A stretch of DNA of 64,000 nucleotides from Halomarinibacterium sedimenti. Lineage in GTDB: Bacteria; Bacteroidota; Bacteroidia; Flavobacteriales; Flavobacteriaceae. Where the stretch lies: NCBI RefSeq assembly GCF_019312585.1, contig NZ_JAHWDP010000003.1, positions 124,001-188,000 of the forward strand, in the 5' to 3' direction. The position numbers and the translations under genes are program-made. The notes beneath the pieces were generated by a model. The model was not told the DNA's origin. It saw only the letters and a program-made list of their open reading frames with translations, and did not search any database. Of the stretch, positions 53,466 to 60,997 are shown in pieces (the first letter of the stretch is position 1; each line of letters opens with the position of its first letter).

Positions 53466-54794
53466 ATGCAACTTAAAAAAGAAAATATATTAATTGTAGA
53501 TGATGACATCAACATTTTAGAGTTGTTACAACGCCATTTACAATCTTGGGACTATCACGCTTATAAGGCAATATCGGTTAGGGAAGCAGTTCAAATTTTA
53601 CGAGATACAACTATAGATTTACTCATTACTGACCTTAAAATGCCCGAAGTGGATGGTTTTGAACTTATTAAATTTGTGTCCGAACACTATCCAAAACTTC
53701 CAAAACTTGTCGTAACTGGATATCCTTCGGTTCAGGACTCACTTGTGGCTATAAAGTCTGGCGTAGTTGATTATTTAACCAAACCATTTACCAAGGAAGA
53801 ATTAAAAAGAGCCATAGATAAATCTTTAAACAATAGTAATAACTCTAACTCTTCTTCGCCAAAAACCGAAACACAATTTAACAAGTCCTATGGTGAAATC
53901 ATCGGAAATTCAGAAAAAATCAATGATGTTTTCCAAATAATAGAACGTGTTAAGGATAATAAAGCGACTATTTTCATTAAAGGTGAAAGTGGAACTGGGA
54001 AAGAGCTAGTGGCACGTGCCATCCATTATCAGGGAAAATTTTCTAGAGCACCCTTTATTTCAGTTAATTGCGGCGGTATTCCTGAAAATTTATTGGAATC
54101 AGAATTATTTGGATATACAAAAGGAGCTTTTACGGGTGCCGAAAAAGACCGTGCCGGATTCTTTCAAGCGGCAAACGGGGGTACTATTTTCCTTGATGAA
54201 ATTGGAAATGCTTCTACAGCAGTACAATCACGACTATTGCGTGTGCTGCAGGAAAAAGAGGTTGTAAAGGTGGGGGCTCAAAAGGCCGAAAAAATTGATG
54301 TGCGTATTATTGCTGCAACTAACAGTGATTTAAAGGAGATGATTAAAAAGGAAGCTTTTAGAGAGGACCTCTATTACCGATTAACTGTAGTTGAAATTGA
54401 GGTAGCTCCTTTACGCGAACGTAAGGAGGACATTCCTCTATTGGTGGAGAAATTTCTTTTTAAATACGGTGTAGAATACAAAGACCGTTTTATAAAAATA
54501 AGCGCCGAAGCTTCTACTCTATTACAACGATACGACTGGCCTGGAAATATTCGAGAACTGGAAAACGTGATTCAACGTGCTGTCATAATGTGCGACAAAG
54601 TTATTGAGGTTGAACATCTCCCCGATTCGCTTAAATACATTATTGCTTTTCCTGAAGACACTTTACTACCTTTAAAAGAAATAGAAAAAAGGTATATTCA
54701 AAAAGTACTCAACGCCACTAATAATAACAAAACCAAAGCCGCTGAAATTTTAGGAATTGACCGTAAGACCATCCGGCAAAAACTAACCGATTAA
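53466..54794 (+). CDS. NtrC-type sigma-54-dependent response regulator
   Basis: A 442-residue transcription activator. Receiver domain (residues 1-120) with phospho-acceptor Asp56 (LLITDLKMPEVDGFE). AAA+ domain with Walker A GESGTGKE (173-180) and the sigma-54 contact motif GAFTGA (220-225), and Walker B TIFLDEIG. The C-terminal Fis-type HTH is in NNKTKAAEILGIDRKTIRQKL. It is paired with the soluble histidine kinase upstream. The only good sigma-54 promoter nearby lies 139 bases beyond its stop, ahead of the small-protein/gdhA cluster, making that cluster its likely target. Confidence 0.95.
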   Translation: MQLKKENILIVDDDINILELLQRHLQSWDYHAYKAISVREAVQILRDTTIDLLITDLKMPEVDGFELIKFVSEHYPKLPKLVVTGYPSVQDSLVAIKSGVVDYLTKPFTKEELKRAIDKSLNNSNNSNSSSPKTETQFNKSYGEIIGNSEKINDVFQIIERVKDNKATIFIKGESGTGKELVARAIHYQGKFSRAPFISVNCGGIPENLLESELFGYTKGAFTGAEKDRAGFFQAANGGTIFLDEIGNASTAVQSRLLRVLQEKEVVKVGAQKAEKIDVRIIAATNSDLKEMIKKEAFREDLYYRLTVVEIEVAPLRERKEDIPLLVEKFLFKYGVEYKDRFIKISAEASTLLQRYDWPGNIRELENVIQRAVIMCDKVIEVEHLPDSLKYIIAFPEDTLLPLKEIEKRYIQKVLNATNNNKTKAAEILGIDRKTIRQKLTD

Positions 54795-54809
54795 GTATAA
54801 CTGATAATG

Positions 54810-54843
54810 ATACAAATTCTCCCAACTGGGTAAATTTGTATCA
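54810..54843 (+). terminator. Hairpin after the sigma-54 regulator gene
   Basis: GATACAAATT (54810-54819) pairs with AATTTGTATC (54834-54843), perfect over 10 bp, with an inner CCC/GGG. There is no strong T run, so terminator function is tentative; it could also be an activator-binding region. Confidence 0.4.
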
Positions 54844-54932
54844 GTTATCATTCCTTTCTTTTATTTCATAATAATCAATAAACCCTACAACAGTAAGGGT
54901 TTTCCTCATTTAATTTTTTTTGGCACAACCAC

Positions 54933-54948
54933 TGGCATACAGGTTGCC
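54933..54948 (+). promoter_or_regulatory. Sigma-54 promoter of the gdhA/small-protein cluster
   Basis: TGGCATA-CAGG-TTGCC has the -24 GG and -12 GC correctly spaced and differs from TGGCACG-N4-TTGCW only at C6, G7 and the last base. Transcription would begin at about 54959, 19 bases before the first small gene. Confidence 0.65.
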
Positions 54949-54977
54949 TTTAGGTAATTGAATTATAACAATGCACT

Positions 54978-55157
54978 ATGAAAACAAATACATTTAACAT
55001 ATGTCCAACTTGCACTCACAGGGAATTCTGTGTACTTACGGATCTAAAAAATCAAGTGTGGTCATGTAGTGAGTATGAAGAATTAGCACCCGAAACACGG
55101 GTTGAACTCCCTCCTTCAATAAATAAAAAAGACCAACCAGAAATGGCAATGGCATAA
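54978..55157 (+). CDS. 59-residue Cys-rich small protein
   Basis: Too short for most gene finders. Begins MKTNTFNICPTCTHREFCVL. It has a cysteine set C9-x2-C12-x5-C18 and C30 (VWSCSEYEE), which could form a zinc ribbon or Fe-S site. Similar Cys-rich mini-proteins occur in flavobacteria next to NO or redox genes (recollection only). It is the first gene after the sigma-54 promoter and is followed by two more very small genes. Function unknown. Confidence 0.6.
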   Translation: MKTNTFNICPTCTHREFCVLTDLKNQVWSCSEYEELAPETRVELPPSINKKDQPEMAMA

Positions 55158-55175
55158 CTCTTAAAACAAAAAGAA

Positions 55176-55322
55176 ATGATTTTTAATGAATTAGAAACTA
55201 TCCTATTAGGAAAGAAAAAAAAGCAAACAAGATTAAAATTTGATTCAATACGAATGAGCCCTTATAGGTTTTCTAACAAACGCCACTTAAGAAATAGGGG
55301 TTTAATAATTAATCCTTTTTAA
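55176..55322 (+). CDS. 48-residue basic small protein
   Basis: Open frame of 48 codons plus stop. Starts MIFNELETILLGKKKKQTRL and ends RNRGLIINPF. It is strongly basic with a KKKK cluster. No signal peptide or cysteine. It lies 18 bases after the 59-residue gene and 10 bases before the next small frame, so the three may be cotranscribed. Coding status rests on context and intact frame only. Confidence 0.45.
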   Translation: MIFNELETILLGKKKKQTRLKFDSIRMSPYRFSNKRHLRNRGLIINPF

Positions 55323-55332
55323 ATCCTAACAT

Positions 55333-55455
55333 ATGAATACACAAGCAATTGTAACAAGTAAGACTTTTAAAAAGTCCGAAATCAAGAAACGAATTAACAA
55401 ATATATAAGAGAAAGATACAACGAGAGAAGTATCATTAATCGTCTTTTTAAATAA
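55333..55455 (+). CDS. 40-residue very basic small protein
   Basis: Begins MNTQAIVTSKTFKKSEIKKR and ends ERSIINRLFK; about 30 percent Lys plus Arg, so nucleic-acid or ribosome binding is conceivable. Short spacing to its neighbours (10 bases before, 37 to gdhA after) fits one transcript. It may not be translated; I assign it because the frame is closed and the context is tight. Function unknown. Confidence 0.45.
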   Translation: MNTQAIVTSKTFKKSEIKKRINKYIRERYNERSIINRLFK

Positions 55456-55492
55456 AAACAACTAATAAAATCCATATTAACGGTATATAATT

Positions 55493-56797
55493 ATGACAAC
55501 AATAACAGCAACTTTAAATAATAAGAAAAAGAAAGCACCTTTAAAAGGCATGATGGATAATGTGATGGAACAGTTTAACAGTGCTGCAGATCATATTGGA
55601 CTTCATCCAAATATTAGAAAGATCTTGAGTATCACAAACAACGAAATCGTCGTTCACTTTCCAGTAAAAATGGACAATGGTGAAGTAGAAATATTCACGG
55701 GTTACAGAGTTCAACATAACAATGCACTTGGCCCTTACAAAGGTGGTTTACGTTATCATCCTACAGTTGATATAGATGCGGCTAGGGCACTTGCCATGTG
55801 GATGACCTGGAAATCATCTTTAGCCGGATTACCTTATGGTGGTGGCAAGGGAGGTATCAAATTAGATCCCTCAAAATACTCACAAGGCGAATTAGAACGC
55901 ATTACACGTAGATTTACATTTGCCCTTGCAGATAATATTGGCCCTGAACACGACATTCCTGCACCGGACGTAAATACAAACAGCCAAACCATGGCTTGGA
56001 TTGCAGATACGTATATGAGCACAAGGCCTCCTGCCGAAAGGACTGCAAATCAGCATGTGGTTACTGGAAAACCCGATGGTAGTGGCGGTTTAGAAGGCCG
56101 TGACCGTGCCACTGGGTATGGTGTTTTTTTAAATATTAAATTCTGGGCAGAGCGCAACCATGAATCCCTAAATAATAAAAAGTTTATAGTACAAGGTTTC
56201 GGAAATGTGGGTTATTGGGCAGCACATTTCTTAGAAAAGGAGGGTGCAAAATTAGTGGCTGTTCAGGATGCTTTTGGAAGTATTAAAAATATTCATGGAA
56301 TTAAGGTGGAAGATTTGTTTAACTATACAAAAGCTAATAATGGTAGTGTCGCAGGTTTTCCAGAAGCATTAGATCTAGACAATGAAAAGTTTTTTGGAAT
56401 CGAATGTGACATCTGTATTCCAGCTGCACTCGGTAATCAAATAACCAAGCAAAATGCTTCAAAAATAAAAGCACGCCTAATAGCCGAAGGTGCTAACGGT
56501 CCTACCAATGTGGAAGGTGAAAAAGTTCTTTTGGAAAAAGGAATTACCATTATTCCAGATATCCTTTGCAATTCGGGAGGTGTTGTAGGAAGTTATTTTG
56601 AATGGTTGCAAAACCGTAATGGAGAACTTTGGCAACTTGACGAGGTAATGGTAAAGCTTGATAAGAAGATGAAAGAATCCTTTGATAAGGTTTATGAATA
56701 TTCCGAAAAAGAAGGAATGGACCTACGCACAGCAGCTTATTGCATCGCTATTAAGCGTATAGAAAAAGCATATTTACAAAGAGGGATATTCCCTTAA
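55493..56797 (+). CDS. gdhA: Glutamate dehydrogenase (Glu/Leu/Phe/Val dehydrogenase family)
   Basis: A 434-residue oxidoreductase that interconverts glutamate with 2-oxoglutarate and ammonia. The substrate-binding Lys region is GPYKGGLRYHPTVDIDAARALAMWMTWKSSLAGLPYGGGKGGI, and the Rossmann motif FIVQGFGNVGYWAAHFL. The signature is INPADLxGNVTNPxxVxGE-like here as AEGANGPTNVEGEKVL, with NSGGVVGSYFEW near the end. The NAD or NADP preference cannot be read with confidence. It sits inside the sigma-54-promoted cluster, linking the stress response to nitrogen metabolism. Confidence 0.92.
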   Translation: MTTITATLNNKKKKAPLKGMMDNVMEQFNSAADHIGLHPNIRKILSITNNEIVVHFPVKMDNGEVEIFTGYRVQHNNALGPYKGGLRYHPTVDIDAARALAMWMTWKSSLAGLPYGGGKGGIKLDPSKYSQGELERITRRFTFALADNIGPEHDIPAPDVNTNSQTMAWIADTYMSTRPPAERTANQHVVTGKPDGSGGLEGRDRATGYGVFLNIKFWAERNHESLNNKKFIVQGFGNVGYWAAHFLEKEGAKLVAVQDAFGSIKNIHGIKVEDLFNYTKANNGSVAGFPEALDLDNEKFFGIECDICIPAALGNQITKQNASKIKARLIAEGANGPTNVEGEKVLLEKGITIIPDILCNSGGVVGSYFEWLQNRNGELWQLDEVMVKLDKKMKESFDKVYEYSEKEGMDLRTAAYCIAIKRIEKAYLQRGIFP

Positions 56798-56822
56798 ATA
56801 AAAAACAATTAAAACAAAAGAA

Positions 56823-57242
56823 ATGAAATACGGAAGTTTAATAATTGAAAAAAAGGAGTATGTGTATGTAAAGCGTGTACTCAATATTTCGGGATATGCC
56901 GAAGATTTTGAAACACAAAAATCCTTACAAAGGTTAAGTGATGAACTTAAAAATGCTCAAATAGTAGATGAAGAAGAAATGCCTGAAGACGTAATTCGCT
57001 TCAATAGTAGGATAATGGTATATTCTGAAAATGGATGGGAGAGAGTAATACAGCTTGTTATCCCATCTGAAAAAGATACTAAACAAAGTAAAATATCCAT
57101 TCTTACACCCATGGGAGCTGCGCTTTTTGGTTATTCTGAAGGAGATTCTATAGAATGGGACTTTCCTTCTGGAAAACAACAACTCAAAATTGTAACGGTA
57201 GCTCAAACTGAAAAGCAAACCAATAAAGAAATATTTACTTAA
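56823..57242 (+). CDS. GreA/GreB-like C-terminal domain protein (Rnk-like)
   Basis: A 139-residue protein. The C-terminal half is the FKBP-like domain of GreA/GreB or Rnk (WERVIQLVIPSEKDTKQSKISILTPMGAALFGYSEGDSIEWDFPSG). It lacks the long N-terminal coiled coil of true Gre factors; the first 60 residues are a short helical region. Rnk-type proteins contact RNA polymerase without transcript cleavage. It lies 26 bases after gdhA. In this setting a modulation of transcription during stress is likely, but that is inference. Confidence 0.8.
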   Translation: MKYGSLIIEKKEYVYVKRVLNISGYAEDFETQKSLQRLSDELKNAQIVDEEEMPEDVIRFNSRIMVYSENGWERVIQLVIPSEKDTKQSKISILTPMGAALFGYSEGDSIEWDFPSGKQQLKIVTVAQTEKQTNKEIFT

Positions 57243-57252
57243 AAACATACAA

Positions 57253-57681
57253 ATGAAAGCTTTACAAACAGAAATCTATCATCACGACTCTGATGTTGAT
57301 GTGACTCATAAAATCAACTCTATAGAATTAGACAATTGGATTAATCATCTTAATTACATTAAAAAAGAGCTAAAAAATTTAATTGCCCTTTGTGGAGTAG
57401 ACTTAAGTAACAAATTGAACGATGAAAGTGTTGTGCAAAAATTTAAAAAAAAGGATGCCGAAAATGATATTCTTTTAAATACGCTTCACAACTATATGAA
57501 CTTAAGAAAGAGCATCATTGAATGTGAAGACACACAATGTGATATGGCTTACATTAATGAACATGAAAGTTATAGAAGGGGTTATTTATACCATTTGGAA
57601 AAATATAGAAAAGTAAAGGATGAATTTTTTATTAAAATTCAAGGCCAATTTTCTTTATTGAGCAAAACTTCCACTTCATAG
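57253..57681 (+). CDS. Helical protein of unknown function, copy 1
   Basis: A 142-residue protein, largely helical, with IELDNWINHLNYIKKELKNLI and YRRGYLYHLEKYRKVKDEFF. Three Cys (LIALCG, IIECEDTQC). It resembles the next gene (see 57685) in length and helix pattern (IELxxWIxxLxxIxxEL), so the two are probably diverged duplicates. No known domain. Ten bases after the Gre-like gene; part of the cluster. Confidence 0.6.
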   Translation: MKALQTEIYHHDSDVDVTHKINSIELDNWINHLNYIKKELKNLIALCGVDLSNKLNDESVVQKFKKKDAENDILLNTLHNYMNLRKSIIECEDTQCDMAYINEHESYRRGYLYHLEKYRKVKDEFFIKIQGQFSLLSKTSTS

Positions 57682-57684
57682 TAT

Positions 57685-58077
57685 ATGGTGGATATTGAAT
57701 TATCATACAAGACAGATGTCCATAGAAGACTTTGTATCAAAAAGGATCTAATAGAGTTAAGTCACTGGATTGATGTTCTTTCTGTTATCAGTTCGGAGTT
57801 AGAACAATTAAAATTAATAGAGAAGCAGCTATTAAAAAATAGTCGCATTGAAACCAATATTCTAGGATTAAGAAGAAAAAACACTTTGGTAATGGGAATG
57901 CTTTGCAAATATGAGCAAGAGCTAAAAATAGAATACCAATATGGAAAAACAGAATACACTCTAACCCGTGCAAAATTGCACGAAAATAAACGAGATATTC
58001 ATGTATCCTTAATACAAGAATTCAATCAACTAAAAAAAACAATTTACTCCCATTTGATAAAATATCAACTCAAATAA
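57685..58077 (+). CDS. Helical protein of unknown function, copy 2
   Basis: A 130-residue helical protein sharing the LIELSHWIDVLSVISSELEQL motif with copy 1 (IELxxWIxxLxxIxxEL) and a similar C-terminal long helix. It begins 3 bases after the stop of copy 1. Basic overall. Possibly a small dimeric regulator, but there is no evidence beyond the sequence pattern. Confidence 0.6.
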   Translation: MVDIELSYKTDVHRRLCIKKDLIELSHWIDVLSVISSELEQLKLIEKQLLKNSRIETNILGLRRKNTLVMGMLCKYEQELKIEYQYGKTEYTLTRAKLHENKRDIHVSLIQEFNQLKKTIYSHLIKYQLK

Positions 58078-58104
58078 ATCTTAAATAAATACATTAAAAT
58101 CGAA

Positions 58105-58293
58105 ATGAAAACAATCTTAAAAAATTTTAAGTTTAATGCACTTGATAATATAGATTTGGAAAATACTGGAGAAGATGCTATTTATAAAACGGAATCGAAA
58201 ATTGACGAGAATAGTTGTGTATTCAAGCTAAACACTATTACATTTTATGAAAATATTTCATATTGTACTGACTGCGGTTTCCATCATAGATAA
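58105..58293 (+). CDS. 62-residue small protein with C-terminal Cys/His motif
   Basis: Begins MKTILKNFKFNALDNIDLEN; ends SYCTDCGFHHR. The CTDC and HH at the end could bind a metal. It is the last frame of the cluster, 27 bases after copy 2. Function unknown. Coding status is moderate because of short length. Confidence 0.5.
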   Translation: MKTILKNFKFNALDNIDLENTGEDAIYKTESKIDENSCVFKLNTITFYENISYCTDCGFHHR

Positions 58294-58382
58294 AATCCAA
58301 AACACTTTTACATATTGGATTAGCACCAGGTAAGACATTAAAACAATTCCCGAACGTTTGTTATCTTTACCAAAAACCCTAT

Positions 58383-59000
58383 ATGCCTAACATAAAAACC
58401 ATCATCTTCGACCTTGGCGGCGTCCTTATCGATTGGAATCCTGAATATGTTTTTCTGAAAGAATTCCGTGGAAACCGAGAAAAAATGGATTGGTTTCTTA
58501 ATGAAATTTGTGCTTGGGAGTGGAATATGAACCAAGACGCTGGGTATCCCCTAGCACAAGCTACCGAAGATCGGGTTGCCATGTTTCCAGAATACGAAAA
58601 GCTTATACGAATGTATTATGGACGCTGGGAAGAAATGCTGGGCTATACACACGAGGATACCTTGGAGATTTTAGAAAGTGTCGTGCAAAATCCAAACTAT
58701 AATGTGTTTGCATTAACTAATTGGAGCGGGGAAACGTTTCCTAAAGCCTTACAAAAATTTCCTTGGCTACAATGGTTCGAAGGAATCTTGGTGAGTGGTA
58801 ATGAAGGCATTCGAAAACCCCATAAAGAAATATACGAGTTAATGCTTCAGCGCTACAGCATCAATCCCAATGAAGCAGTCTTTATTGATGACAGTCTGAA
58901 AAATGTACAAGGAGGCGAAACTGTTGGAATTAAAGGCATTCATTATATCGACGCTTCTTCTCTTAAAAAAGAACTCATAGCATTGGGTGTGGTATTATAA
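58383..59000 (+). CDS. HAD-superfamily phosphatase
   Basis: A 205-residue haloacid dehalogenase-like hydrolase. Motif I is IIFDLGGVLIDWN (nucleophile Asp10), motif II NWSGETF region, motif III RKPHKEIYELM and motif IV VFIDDSLKNVQGGETVG. The DLGGV variant, without the second Asp, is as in YihX-like phosphatases of small phosphorylated metabolites (for example sugar phosphates). Substrate unknown. A near-match -7 box (TATCTTTA) precedes the ATG by about 15 bases. Confidence 0.85.
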   Translation: MPNIKTIIFDLGGVLIDWNPEYVFLKEFRGNREKMDWFLNEICAWEWNMNQDAGYPLAQATEDRVAMFPEYEKLIRMYYGRWEEMLGYTHEDTLEILESVVQNPNYNVFALTNWSGETFPKALQKFPWLQWFEGILVSGNEGIRKPHKEIYELMLQRYSINPNEAVFIDDSLKNVQGGETVGIKGIHYIDASSLKKELIALGVVL

Positions 59001-59073
59001 TTAAAAAGCCACAATCCTCTCTATCTGCAACTTTTTTTGTAGTTTTCTGTTTTACTTCAACTGTTAGAAAAAT

Positions 59074-60060
59074 ATGACCCATTATAAAGTTGCCGTTTTA
59101 GGCCCTATTCCAAGAGACCATATAATTACCCATAATAACGAGGTTATTCAAAAGTATGGTGGTGCTACGCACACTGCCATTGCAATTTCAAATTTATTAG
59201 AGAATAAGGGTGTTGTGTATCCCGTTACACACGTTAGAAAGCAAGATGCACAGGGAATAAAGGATCTTTTCGCACCTTATGACAATATCGATACGGATTA
59301 TATTTCTTCGGAAGCAGATCAAGGAGATGTTATCCAGTTAAAATTTGTAGATCAAAATAAACGTATCGAAACCCAAACGGCATTTATGAAACCCATTGGC
59401 CCAGAAGATGTAAAACCCCTCCTCGATTGCGAAGTATTTGTGTGTGTTCCCGTAACCGATTTTGAAGTCCCTCTCGAAACACTTATTTATATAAAAGAAA
59501 ACAGCAACGCATCGATTGTTTTTGATGCCCACGGTCCTACTACGGCACTTACGGTACGCGGACAGCGAGTGACCAAGTTTTGGGTAGATAGAGATTTGTG
59601 GCTTCCGTATATAGACGTCCTAAAAATGAATTTGGAAGAAGCTAATTGCAGTTGGTTTCAAAACGAATATAGCCTAGAAGAACTAGAACACAATGAAGAA
59701 ATTGACCCAGAACAACTTCCCAAGTTTGCAGAATATTGCCTTCAACACGGACTCAAAGCCTTATATGTAACATTAGACTCACGAGGCACCATGGTTTATA
59801 CGCTTCAAAATGGGGTGTTGCATCAAGAATTGGTTCCTTCGGTTCCAGTTGAAAATGTCATAGACACCACGGGCTGTGGAGACTCGTTTGCAGGTGGAAT
59901 AGCTTTCAGTTTACTTGATAACCCAACGGATTTTATTAAAGCGGCTCAATTTGGAAATGCCATGGGTGCACAACGTACACAAGGAAAAACCTTCGAAGTT
60001 TTTAAATCACTTTTAGAAACTAAAAAAATTCTTGCCAATACTTATAAATCATCCATTTGA
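59074..60060 (+). CDS. PfkB-family carbohydrate kinase
   Basis: A 328-residue ribokinase-like sugar kinase. Visible: the VLGPIPRDHIITHNNEVIQKYGGATHTAIAISNLL start and the catalytic signature DTTGCGDSFAGGIAF (about residues 263-275) with the anion hole GCGDS and catalytic Asp. Sugar specificity unknown; ribokinase-like relatives phosphorylate fructose, ribose or adenosine. Its stop overlaps the TTG start of the next gene (TTGA at 60057-60060). Confidence 0.85.
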   Translation: MTHYKVAVLGPIPRDHIITHNNEVIQKYGGATHTAIAISNLLENKGVVYPVTHVRKQDAQGIKDLFAPYDNIDTDYISSEADQGDVIQLKFVDQNKRIETQTAFMKPIGPEDVKPLLDCEVFVCVPVTDFEVPLETLIYIKENSNASIVFDAHGPTTALTVRGQRVTKFWVDRDLWLPYIDVLKMNLEEANCSWFQNEYSLEELEHNEEIDPEQLPKFAEYCLQHGLKALYVTLDSRGTMVYTLQNGVLHQELVPSVPVENVIDTTGCGDSFAGGIAFSLLDNPTDFIKAAQFGNAMGAQRTQGKTFEVFKSLLETKKILANTYKSSI

Positions 60061-60542
60061 AAGCAGCTAGTTTAGCACAGTTACGAAAAGAATTAAAACT
60101 TCGTTCGAACGAAGAATTACAGGAGTTATGCTTAAAATTGGTGCGATACAAAACCGACAATAAAGAACTCCTCTCCTATTTACTTTTTGAAGTCGAGGAT
60201 GAGGCTCATTATATTGCTGGAATTGAATCCTATATTACCGAAGCTTTTTCAGAAATAAACACTCATAGCTATTTCTATATTCGAAAAAGTATTAGAAAAA
60301 TACTTCGCGTTACAAAACGGTTCATCCGTTATTCTTCCGAAAAGGAAACCGAAGTCATTCTGTTGCTCCATTTTTGCAAAACTCTAGAAAACTTTACTCC
60401 TTCCATTAAAGAAAGTGCTGCCATGATGAACCTTTATCACAGACAAATTACGCTTATTGAAAAGAAATTGGAAGGACTCCACGAAGACCTCCAGTACGAT
60501 TACAGCCAAGTTTTACAACAATTGGCATTTCGAGATGAGTAG
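60057..60542 (+). CDS. Conserved hypothetical protein
   Basis: A 161-residue, mainly helical protein that starts with a TTG overlapping the pfkB-type gene stop. No signal peptide or transmembrane segment. Start MKAASLAQLRKELKLRSNEELQELCLKL, then a long helical region. It is found in flavobacteria as an uncharacterised family. The overlap suggests it acts with or is regulated together with the kinase. Start codon uncertain (TTG). Confidence 0.7.
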   Translation: MKAASLAQLRKELKLRSNEELQELCLKLVRYKTDNKELLSYLLFEVEDEAHYIAGIESYITEAFSEINTHSYFYIRKSIRKILRVTKRFIRYSSEKETEVILLLHFCKTLENFTPSIKESAAMMNLYHRQITLIEKKLEGLHEDLQYDYSQVLQQLAFRDE

Positions 60543-60553
60543 CCGTATCTTTG
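60522..60553 (+). promoter_or_regulatory. Promoter candidate for the ArsC-like gene (-33 TTG, -7 TATCTTTG)
   Basis: TTG at 60522-60524 and TATCTTTG at 60546-60553, spaced 21 bases. It overlaps the end of the previous gene. Confidence 0.45.
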
Positions 60554-60581
60554 TATTTTTTAATATGTTAATATTCAAGCA

Positions 60582-60923
60582 TTGACCACCATTTATCACA
60601 ATCCTCGCTGTTCCAAATCGAGGGAAGCCCTTCAAATTTTAGAAGCACATAATGAAGCTGTTGAAATTATACATTATTTAGATACCCCACCCACAGTGGA
60701 GGAGCTTCAAAGTTTACTGACACTGCTTCATAAAAAACCAAAGGATATTGTACGTAAAAATGAAACGCTTTGGAAAGAGAAATATCGAGATAAGAAACTA
60801 AGTGGAAAAAGATTACTAAAAATCCTTGCCAAAAATCCTCAATTAATTGAGCGTCCAATCGTTATAAAAAAGGATAAGGCTATTGTGGCTAGACCTCCCG
60901 AAAGCGTTAAGGAAATTCTATAA
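60582..60923 (+). CDS. ArsC/Spx-family (glutaredoxin-like) reductase
   Basis: A 113-residue ArsC-family protein with IYHNPRCSKSREALQIL; catalytic Cys10 lies in the NPRCSKSR motif of arsenate reductases, and the third Arg element appears in LIERPIVIKK. Members reduce arsenate with glutathione or act as Spx-like regulators; the exact role cannot be decided here. Translation starts at TTG 60582, for no ATG fits. It is not in an arsenic operon. Confidence 0.82.
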   Translation: MTTIYHNPRCSKSREALQILEAHNEAVEIIHYLDTPPTVEELQSLLTLLHKKPKDIVRKNETLWKEKYRDKKLSGKRLLKILAKNPQLIERPIVIKKDKAIVARPPESVKEIL

Positions 60924-60997
60924 AAAGTTTAACAGAATATTAGCATTCAAAGCTTAAACCTAAAGTTATTTTCGTAGTCGAACTGGAAAAATTCACT

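Noticed and set aside
54921-54936. A sigma-54 site at TGGCACA, 54921
   Set aside because: The base spacing leads to CTGG at the -12 position; the overlapping TGGCATA site at 54933 fits the consensus better.
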